A stretch of 64,000 bases of DNA from Siphonodentalium dalli (lineage: Eukaryota > Mollusca > Scaphopoda > Gadilida > Siphonodentaliidae): assembly GCA_032622095.1 (NCBI GenBank), contig CP136069.1, forward strand, positions 126,623,450 through 126,687,449. Reading direction: 5' to 3'. The translations under genes were made by a program, and so were the position numbers. This document shows positions 22,701-34,700 of this stretch, piece by piece; within the stretch, counting starts at the first letter, position 1, and the number at the start of each line of letters is the position of its first letter. The notes under the pieces were generated by a model, which saw only the letters and a list, made by a program, of their open reading frames with translations, had not been told where the DNA came from and made no database searches.

Positions 22701-25700
22701 ATTTCTATTGAGTGGTATGGTCGATTTCTTTGAATTTTCGGCGATGTTAGTGGAATGCTACATTCTCCAGGTTGGCATAACGCCTGAATGCCAACATATC
22801 AGTTTCACAAACTCGAACAAGTCCATAATATGTCTTTAACTAAATTTCATCTGTATTACAACTGGTACTTGTACTAGCCAAACTTGTGCCCATTGGGCAA
22901 TTACAATTGTTTTTAGGAGAGTATAAACATACCTGTAGCATTTAAATTCATCTGTACTAGTATACATGTACATTTGTATATACATGTATACTTCCATACT
23001 GTACTATTTGGAAATGTGATAGGAATTTCAATGTTTTGAAGAACAATTGGCAAACAATCCTAATTTGATATAATTATGGGTAATAATAATAATGGTGAAG
23101 GTACTGTATGTAGTACTGTAAATGTACATTTCATGGTTATTCAGCAGGGAAGAGAGAGATAATCCTTTGCGGTTCCAGGGGCCGATTACAGATGGCTGTT
23201 CTATTACCAAAAGCAGTCCATTTCCCGCAATTCTAGTTTAAGGCCTAAAACAAATAGTGATGTTTCTGGTAACAGAGGGAAAAAGTAGGAGCGGGTGGGT
23301 GGAAATGAATAATTTTTGTATTCAATTTTTTTATATTGAAACTCAGCATTCATTCTGAATATATTATTATTTTGAATATATACCCATTCATTCTGAATAT
23401 ATGCCCATGGATTCATTCTGAATATATGCCCTTGGCAGTACAAACAATATAACAGGACACAATGAGAACATTACTGTAGGTATTGGAAGGCGTAATGAGG
23501 CCTTGGTAGTATTTTGAATAGAGATCAACACAAGGGTGCCGCTATTTTAAAACACCGACTTCCAGTGTAACTAATACAAATCGGTGACTGCTAAGCACAG
23601 TTTACTACCCTCGGAGATCAATAAAGATAATTTTTTTAATTTGGTTTTTGTGTATTTTTATTGTCTTGAGTTACCAGAAACATTACTATTTTTTAGGCCT
23701 AAAATTTACCTAGTTTAAGGAGGTGAATTTTCTAATAATCTCAATTTCAAACAATCAATCTGAAGGGAAAAATCATTATTCTTTATAAGCAATGTATGCT
23801 ATAGTATTATAACAACACGTGTTAACCCTCACAATATGACAGATATGTTTGAATTATGAAAAAAAGTGGTTTTAAAAAATAAAAACAAAAACTTTTTCAT
23901 ATATGTCGATAAGATAGTTTGACAGGAAATATTAAAAAAAAAACACCCTGGATTATCTAGACAATGAACCCATCTGAAATCATGACATGATCGGTGGCTC
24001 GTGGCCAAGTCTGCCAAGATTAGATTTACTTCAAGCAATTTTGCACAGTTAGTCACATCGTGTGTGGTTTGCAGAAACATCGGGCTCTTCTGCAATTCTG
24101 GGCAGTATTTAATAGTAAGGGCATGCTTATAACATGTACATCGGAATGAATGAGAGCATGAGTATTCTTTGTTGTATATAAGAAATAAAACACGGAACAC
24201 TGACAGTTTATAACTGTGTTCAGAATTGATGAAAAGTAGTTATCTTGTTTACCTGGATGTACGTGTAATATAGGCGCATATGTGAACGATTAATTGACTA
24301 ACCATCAACTGTAATGGTCGATTACCTGTAGTTGATTCTGAAAACTCATAATCATGGCAATCCTAATTGTGAGGGTGAAGAGTTGTTGTTATTGTACTAT
24401 AGCATACACTGGTTATAAGGGATAATGATTTTTTTTCCTTAAAATTGATAGTTCGAAATTGATATTTTTTTGAAAATTTACGAATGGAACGCCTTCTTAA
24501 CAAGATTTTAATTTTTTCCTCGGCAAAATTTTGGATCCACCCCCAGAGTCAGTCAGTATGCTAGAAACTATGGTTCGATGTCTGGTAGGATGAGATAGCA
24601 CATGCGTTACTGTTTGTGTAGTATGCATGTCACTCACACAGGGCTAATCATTCTACGGGGCTAAAGCCATATTATACCAATGACATTCCATGACAACTGA
24701 GTCAGGCATATGCCTTTACCGGTATTATTAATTTAAACAAAAATTATATCGCCACTTAAAAATATTAAAAAAAACGTTAGGACAACATATCTACCGTATT
24801 GACATGATCATACTGACATAATATTGCTTTAGTCCCATATAACAATTAGCCTGTGTTCTTATCAGTTGTACTACACTAACAAAATAATGCAAAAATATAG
24901 TCTTTTCTGTTTCTAGAGATTTGTATTCAGTTTTATAGGCAAACATACTTTATCAAGTGATTTAGCAATCACAAACTTGGCTACTTCGAGTTTTGTCTGC
25001 CAGAAAGCCTGTATTTGAATTGGTATTGGAACCTCAAACCATATATAGACCCCCTACAGGGATCTAAATGTGTTCTAAATGATATAGGTATGTAGATAAG
25101 AGTCTAAGGTATATTTAAAGGTTAATTGTGGACAAACATGATTAAATTTCAGTGTAGAAAAAAATTTGCATTACTCATTTTTACTAGTGATGAGCCGATT
25201 GTCAAATAGAGCCTTGCGCCAATTATTTGAGATCACAATCGGCCGATTCTGATTATTGTAATAATTATACCAAAATACATGTATGTTATAATTGTGTTAT
25301 ATACTACTTAGATTTGGAAGCAACAGCATCAGTAATATCAGGGTTTCCGCCAGGCCGGCTGCGGGTCCGTCACACGGACCCATTCCCCTCGCAGATGATC
25401 TGTTTGATTCATGCATGTACCAAATGTCAGTAGCAATATGTCAAATAGCGACATTAGATACAGCGTAATACATGTCGCGGCAACATCAAAGAATGCCGGA
25501 CTGTTGAGTACGGATGTTTTTGTTCACGGGATTCCATGGATGAAACTACTCAGACTCGAAGACCCCTGTCCTATCGTACAAAATTTTACATAATTGGATC
25601 AAAGAACACCCAATTGCTGAGTCGGGACATTTTTATGCACAGGATTTTCGTGGATGAAACTACTCAATGTTGATCATTTATCTTATTGCTGTATTATCAT

Positions 25701-28700
25701 TTGTTTTGAGTTCGATGTCAGTGAAGTTCCTGAAAAAAACATGTGATTCTCTACGTGTGTTGATTATTATGCGTATATTGCCATGCATACTCAACAAAAT
25801 CCCAAAGTGATTTATTTCACAATAATACGGAACCTGTCCCGTCTTTATAGCGCGAATTCATAGTGACAACACCATTAATTTGAGCCATATTACACGCATG
25901 GAGGATAAACACAAACCCTCCCGCCCAATATGGAGATAAAGTCAAAGTACAGTCAATAATAGTTTCGTTGTCCCGCCTGGGTACCCAAGCACAATCAACG
26001 ACGCACATGTTCACATTTCCAGCCGAAACTCAATTATATTTTATAAAACGTTGGCTAAAACTCTGTTCTATAGCTGCGGTCGATCGTCAGTTGTTGGCCT
26101 ATACAGACTATTGAACAAGCTACGCGTTCCGAGTGAAAGACTTCGCTACCATTCGTATTTCGCCGCTATAAAAATATACTCCAGACAAACCCTGCAGTAT
26201 GACGTCACAGTGCACAAAGAGTTTTACGATTGACAGAATACATGTACGGTACATAATCCTGTCAGTTTAATTTCCACGGACGCTACTTGAAATTCTAAAA
26301 AATAATTTATTCAATTCTCCTTGCGTGGTATTATTGCTCAATGCGTAGATGCTTTTTAGTGTTTATATTCATTATATCTTATTGTAAGTTATAAATGTGT
26401 AAACACTGTAACTCGTAGCTCGTTATTTATAGAGTATTCAATCAGACGGCAGTCTTATACGTACGTAATTACATGATTAATTATTTGTATACCATCAACA
26501 GAATTAATGCACCCACAGAAATGATCGACTTGCATAATATATGTAGCTTTGGATTGCTTTGTGGGACACTCAGGTGCAAGGAAATGGCTACTTTTAAGTG
26601 CGTTATGTGTTTCTCCAATACAGACTCATTTATTTCCCCCTGGCGGAAACCCTGGTAATATAGCAATATACATATTAAAGTATATGTTTGGGTAAGTATA
26701 AAGGTAGGTATGGGTGGATTTGTGAACGAATTCCTGCGTCCTGACAACTAATACACATGTTATATTATGCTCAATTTACCGTAGATTTATGTCTATATTA
26801 AGTCGCTACTTGTTGACCCAGTAACTGTGTTTCCCCTCAAAATGTGCATGTGCCTTTATATATACAACTGTAAGTCAATAGGGGGTCTGAATTCTGCTAC
26901 AACCACAGACACAGATGAGTTTTGGCATTCGCCGTGATGACAACTCAGAAGAGTGCATCAAAACAGGAACAAAATGTTTAATTATAAATAAAAACAATTA
27001 AAATATCAATAGTGTATTTATCACTATCCAATTAATAAAATACAAGAATTCAACATGAGACCACCGTTTGAGGAAGGACTTTTGATGTTATACCACATTA
27101 TCCTAAACTCAACTGTAGAGACAATACCAAGGAAACCATGCATAACATGCGAGGGCATGATGCAACACAGGTTTACTGTTTCTTTGATGTCGGCTTCTAG
27201 ATAAGAGGTCATTGGCTGACCTGATATCAGTTTGAATACTGGTGATTAGCGGTCACTACGTTGAATAGTAGTTGTTAATTGGTGAACAATGGGGATATTG
27301 TAAGCAAACTACACTATATAATGGTCTCATCGGGCTATTTTACATAATTATTTCAATTCATTCGATATATAATAACTGTTGCTTGATATATACTTAAGAT
27401 GGATAAGCGTGGTGAATACAGTCAACTGCGTAATTATGTGTCAAGTGACATGTACTTTTGGGGATTTATACCTATGTTAGGCAGGACCTGGCTGTATATC
27501 ATCAAATTTGTGTTTGGTTACACTTTCCCCATGTTTACTGGTCATTTATTCAACAAAACATTGTCATATTTAACACAGTTTATTGAAGAAAAACAAGCAC
27601 CTGATTATTATTTAGACAATCGGAAATGTCGATGTTGAAACCCGAGTACCGATTGTCATCCGATGGGCCACAATCGGCCGATTCCGATTGTCGTTTCCGA
27701 TCATCGGCTCATCACTAATTTTTACCAGCCCCGACATACCCACCCACCCCGCCTTGTGTCTGGAAAAAATCTGCAAAATCCCCCCTGGTTAAACATACAG
27801 TATATCGCGTTAAACTTTCCTAATGATGAAGGCTAGGATAATGCCTGGAATAATACCTACCCATTAGGAGTACGCTGTACTTTATCGCATATATCCATAA
27901 TGAGACCCCAATCTTCAGTTGTGTTCATCTCGTTAGTAGCTTTCTCTGAAAAATATGAGAAAAGATAATCAGAATGGTTTTAAATTGGCAATGTTAAGTC
28001 ATATAATTAAAGGTCATTTACTTGGTTAGTATGATATTGGCCGAGATATCTAACCAAGGTAACTACATGTTGATATCTAAATGACCTGGGAATGAAGTTT
28101 GAAATGAACTAGTAGTTACTAGTAGCAAGGTTACCTGGGTTGATGTATCCACAGGGTTTCCGTTAGTATGGCTCAGAGTCCGTAGGACGGCCTCATTCCC
28201 CTCGCAGATGATCTGTTTGATTCATACATGTACCAAAAGTCAATAGCAATATGCCGTAAAAAATCTGGCAACAACTGGAGTTCGGAGGGTTAAACAGAAA
28301 ACTGGTGAAAAAGCGGGCCAATTGCGCACAGTGTGTTACCGGTACAGGTATAACCCTTTGAAATAAAAGCGCCAAAACTACAACATAATGGTTGGTGTGC
28401 ATTGAAATAGCGACATTATACACAGCGTAATACATGTCACGGTGACATCAAAGAATTTGTCGGAGTGCTGAGTACGGATATTTTTGTGCTCAGGATTTCC
28501 GTGGATGAAACTACTCACGCTCGGAGATCCCTTGCTATGGTACGATTACATAATTTGATCAAAGAATGTCGAACTGCTGAGTCGGGAGATTTTTGTGCAC
28601 GGGATTTCCGTGGATGAAACTACTGATACTCCGAGATCCCGTGCTATGGTATTATATAATTAATGGGTCCCTCTGCGGAGTTCATATTCTGCAATTAATT

Positions 28701-31700
28701 TTTATTTTACGATATTACAACCACGCACGTGTTCACATTTCCTACCAAAACTCAATTATATTTTATAACACGTTGGCTAAAACTCTGTTCTATACCCGGT
28801 ATGTCTCGGCGATGTTATGGTTATAATATTTGTGAGTTCATTAGAACGAACGTAGCGATTAATTTCAGTGTTATGAATAGCCAAATATACAAACAATATA
28901 AAAGTAGGAATGAACGATGGACCGCCGGCAGTTCCTAAAATGAAAGTGTCAAAGACACTGTAGCTCAACTTGAAAAGCGAATAATTTCATGTTTTACAGT
29001 CAATGGAGTGATTTATAGGAATGTGGAAAGTTGAAAAGCCTAGTTATGCAAAGAGTAAAATCCAAGATGGCTGCTGGCGGACATGTTTTTTCGTCGAATG
29101 ACCCCAAAATGACTCATTCCCATCTACATGTCAATATTAATATCCATGACAAATTTCATGATGATCAGAAGAACAGTAAGACCTGTAGCCCGTGCTAATG
29201 GATTGAATTTTGAAATCCAAGATGGCCACTGGCGGCCATGTTTTTTGGCCGAATGACCCCAAAATGAATCGTTCCCATCTACATGTCAATCTCAACAGCC
29301 GTGACAAATTTCATAATGATCCGACCAGAGGTAGAATCTGTAGCCAGAGCCAAAGGATTTAGTCATGCAAAGAGTAAAATCCAAGATGGCTGCTGGTGGC
29401 CATGTTTTTTTGCCGAATGACCCCAAAATAACTCGTTCCCATCTACATGTCAATGTCAACAGCCATGAGAAATCTCATAATGATCCAACCAAAGGTACGA
29501 CCTGTATCCCGTGCCAAAGGATTTAGTCATGCAAAGAGTACAATCCAAGATGGCTGCTGGCGGCCATGTTTATTGGCCGAATGACCCCAAAATGACTCGT
29601 TCCCATCTACATGTCAATGTCAACAGCCATGACAAATTTCATATCCAATAAAAGATTATATACGACCTGTAGCCCGTGCTAAAGGAAATTGTTGACGAAT
29701 CACGCACACACACACACGTACCAACACACACACGGACGACGGATACCAAGCCATGGCAATAGCTCAAACTTTACGTTGAGCTAAAAAGGAATCGAATGTT
29801 ACGGAAACTATAAGTTTCATCAAACTTCCAGAGCATGGTTAACAATCACAAACGTGTGCCCCCACCTGCAAATTGCAGGACTGAGTATTTGATAATAGTC
29901 AGTTTCATTCAGCATTCACCACACGATATGCGATAGCCTTTACTAGTAACTTCTAAGTATACTTATGCAAACAAAGTACACTCGCAATTACATTGCAGAG
30001 AACATCGCTGATTAAAATGCTGTATATATTGGTTCCCTGGTTTTAGAGAGAATGTCAATCAACTTCCCACTGGTCCAATCAGATTCAAGGGTGAGTGCAT
30101 TCTGTTCATTGAAATTTGAAAACGTTGACAGTCGGCACATTTCAAAGACATAAGTGCCACTTTTCAAGTATAAATATACAATGACGTCGTCATGTGTTCA
30201 AATCGGCAGTATCGCCAATTTGTAGAATATACAACGACCCGACGAGAAACCATGTCGCATCATAAAATGAACTGCTGACTGTTTGCAACATATATTAGTA
30301 GTACTCATGTTATTGGAATCTCTTTGATACGCAATCAAAGGATGTTAACCCCTCGGTTGTAGATTAAACTGTGTAAAACAAACACGGTATTCAATAATAC
30401 ACAGCATTTTCTGACGTCCGAAATACATATCGCAGATTAATCGACGATGGAAATGGAATCGATTATCGGTTTTATCAATGGTTCATCGATTATACGATTG
30501 ATAGTGGCACCCTTATTCAGGATAAAGATTGCCTTTAAAAAAAATAAAAATATTATTCACCAATTGTCATCATCCATCACTCCCCAAGAGCAGAAATAAC
30601 AGAGGTCAACTAAGGATACACTTAAAGTAAAAAACAGTAATATATTTCACTTATCGACTGCACTGAAACTATAATATACATGTACCCCGGTAGTCTATAT
30701 TCTCCCAATATTCAGTGTTTCATAATCAACTTGTCTCCCATAGAACAGTTCAACTTTCAACTGGTGTGCATTCATAAATAATCGGCAAGAGGATATGCAG
30801 ATGCATATTATCCATTAAAATCCAGACGTGGTGTACATGTAGTGACACATGAGCCACCACACAGAGAATTTACTGATGACCTTTTTTATTTCAATAAAGA
30901 AATAAAATAAAACAATTGATGTGTTTTTTCTGAAATAACTTCAAAGCTCCTATGGTATGACCGCATGAGAGATTAAATGAATACATCAATTTCAGTCAAA
31001 ACAGTAGGCTATGTGTATTAACAGGATGATATGACACTAGCAGGTGGTTTCCCTATAGCACTTGTAGGGCTGTTGTGACGGATAAATTTCAACAAAAATC
31101 CTTAATATGTCAGTTTGTTCAACTTTGTTGAATTCATATATGAGCATCCATCCAAATGGAGAATGGGAAATACAATAGTATTTTCCTCTGTCCTCTGTTT
31201 GCTTTTATTTTAATACATTCTTCCAAGTGACGAATATAACATTCCATGGAATACTTTTAAAACTGGATGGGGAATGAAACATGAATCTCATTCAAAACAA
31301 ATGCAATGGGCATGAATTTATTCAACTCTGGAATTGCTAAAATTTCACTTCACATGTCACATCTATCAGTATCACTGTGCTTTTAAATAATATAATTGAT
31401 AAGTAGGCCATGCTGTGACTAATTTATTCTCAATATCACAGGGTAGGAACTGCTCCGCGAAGCAGACACCACTTCTAATCTTTGGTCCAGTTCACTATCG
31501 ATCCATGTGACATGTCCATTTCAGCCGTGATTTTTGTACAGAAAATGGCGGCTAATACGACCATGCCGGTGAGCATTCCCCTAAATAGACATAGTTTTCA
31601 AACTATTCGCATGGGGAAACAGACAATAAACACTACAAGTTCAAAACACTAACAATTGAGGCAACATGGATACTAATTCCTTGTAGAAACGAGAGGCCGA

Positions 31701-34700
31701 TCACGATCGGCAGATGTTAACCCATCCCTTGGCGATAAAAATTTAATATGATCGGATAAATGAGAGTTTTGGTGTTCAATTATAGAGTATACTGTTATGT
31801 ACTATTATAGACAAATGTACATAACACAAATTATTGGAATTTATGGGTCACTGGCATTTATATAAGAGAATGCACTGGTACAGAATCTGTAATGCTAAAC
31901 CGCCACAGCCAGCAAGCCCATGGGTTAAATGTGTAGGTGTGACCTGGACATGGAATACTTGGGTTAAGAGAGTCCAATTTAAGTTTACAATAATAATGTG
32001 TCCTAGTATACAGATAAGCAACCTCACCACTGACCCATTAATATCAATTATATAGCAGCACAGATGTCCATGTCTACTGTTAATAGCATGTGATGTTTAT
32101 TGTTGAATCTTTATTTTAAATTAGATGCCATAGCCTTATGTATCAGATTATTTGCACATTGGCATAAGTCCAAAGGCAATTGGTGAATTGGATTTAATGT
32201 TGCTCCAAACAGATTTACCAGTACATAACACAAGATTTTGGACCGATTTAATCAAATTTGGTGTGGTGATTCGGGGTACCCTTGGCAGAGTTATATTAAT
32301 GGTGTTAGTTTTTCAATTTTTTTTAACTTATTTAAAAAAATTAAAGGGACACATTGGAAATCTTTTTATCATAATCATCAATATCTAAATGAAAACAAAT
32401 GACAATGTCAATGACATTTTTTTTATTATTATTATAAAAGTTAAAAATAAATTTTTTTAAAAATCGATTCAATTTTTCAATTTTTTTTCGAAAAAGGGTC
32501 ATAACTCCTTTAAAATTAATCGGATCAAACCCATATTCGAACTCGATCTGTATTTTGGGCTGTGAAACTCACATACCAAATTTGGTTCCAATCAGATAAA
32601 AAATGTTTGAGTTATGGCAGAATGCGTGAATTATAAGTTGAAAAAGGGCCATAACTCTGTAACAAAATCTCGGATCAAACCCAAATTCGAACTCGATCTG
32701 TATTTTGGGCTGAGAAACCCATATACAAAATTTGGTTTCGATCGGATAAAAAAATTTTGAGTTATCGCATTACTCGTAAAGTGTCTACGGACAGACGGAC
32801 AGACAGACGGACAGACGGACCAACGACGAGTGGTCAATCCGGGCAACGACACTATGTTTACCATACTATGGTATGGGTAAACATAAAAACCACTGATTGG
32901 TCGGATTTCTGTGAAAAACATAGCCCACTCCTGACATTGACCGACTGATCAAAACATGGTATGCGCTCCAGTTCACTAAAACAGAAGCTTCAGTTCACTA
33001 CAACCTAAACATGATACGTCCAGTTCACTACATCAAACATCGCCTTCTCAAAAGGCAGTCTTTACCCGGTATGTCTGAAAATGGCTGTCAATTTGGGCAA
33101 TGGTAATACAATCCAAACTGGTTTGCTATTCAACAAAGCTCTAAATAATTTTACTTGACAAACGCGCTGGTTTCATGAAGCAATTCTATATACATATTTT
33201 TTGCATAATTTGTAATGAAATGTTAACGGTTATTAATCAGCCTGCAAGTATCGTGTAAAATGATTTGGTATGTGCCATGTATATAACAAGTTTACAACAA
33301 GATTACATCAAGTTACATGTTTACAACAGCGGAAATCATTTCAATAGGAGGAAAAGGTTAATAGATAGCTTGAAAAGCCATGTTCTGTAGACAGCCTTCA
33401 TAATTGGCTACGGCAATCAGCATTGCCGAAGCAATTTGCTGAAGCAAACTGGGCCACGGCATACTGTTGCCGTAGCGGATTGCCGAAGCCAAACAATCTG
33501 AATTAAGAGGGCTGTGTAGATCTGAAGGTGGCTGTTTTAAAACCGACATGTTAACGCTAAAATATCATGTTTGTTTTTACAGATGAGCTCTAAAATGATT
33601 TACCTAACAGTATTTATATACACTGGATACAAATAATATAGAAATATTTATACTAGTACATAATTAAGCTGCACGTGGTTATCGGATTTTAAATCCATGT
33701 TTCCACCGGTGTTTCGGAAGTCCTGTGACTTTGTCTCAAACATGCGATTCCCGGTCAACAATATTACTCTCGGGCTCCAAATAAAAGTGCAGGCCCAATT
33801 AATAGTGCAGCCCTGGGGAAAATTCCATTGAAAGTTAATAACAGTGCAGACCCAAATAATAGTGCAGGGGGACTCTGAGCAAAACACCAACATGCCTGGT
33901 TAAACAAATTATTTTTTGTAGTAGGTCAAGTATAGGAATCAACATAGTACATGTGGTATTTTATTCAATATTAATTAAATGTCCATATGTATGCCATACC
34001 GTACATGTATACTTGAATATTAACATGCATAAAGTTATAAGCTCATCGTTTTGATATCAGAATCGTATAGAAATCTTGACTTTGTGCTCTTTTCAACTTT
34101 AATAGCCTCAAAATTTATAAACGTGCAGACCCAAATAAGCACTGTGCATGGGGGAAATTTCCCACGAAAATAATAAACGTGCATGCATGTTTATTTGGAG
34201 CCCAAGAGTACTAGTATATTGACACTTACATGATTTTATAAACAATTAAAACTCGATCAAGATTTGTTTTGGAATAAGCCATGTGCAGGCCTAATCCAGG
34301 GTGGAAAATAACCAGAAATTTAATAAAAGTTCGTATCAGTATCACAGTGACTGGTCATCGATAAAGTCTCCATCAAATTAAAAAGTACAATTTATCTTTC
34401 GTCGATATCAGGGAATCGGCGCTATGCCAAACTTCAAGCTTGTTGAAATCATATAATGATTGGTTTTGAAAATTTCTTGAAAAGTTTGCGTGTGTTTAAT
34501 ATTCTTATTAATTATTCGCATTCAGCATGCTCGCATTTGTGAAATTTAAGTGAGTAAAAACTGGATGTATGTGTTCGTTATGCACTCCAATAACAGTGGA
34601 TGCATGCACGTACTTACGATAATTCGTACCAGTAACATACTTTGGTAATTTGACCCTGTATGATACGTGATTTTTGGTTTTTTTTCGGCGGTGCGAAAAA

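Noticed and set aside
31834-32055. Trp-rich 73-residue frame
   Set aside because: No motif, no splice context and a similar-length frame on the opposite strand; left as unassigned intronic sequence.
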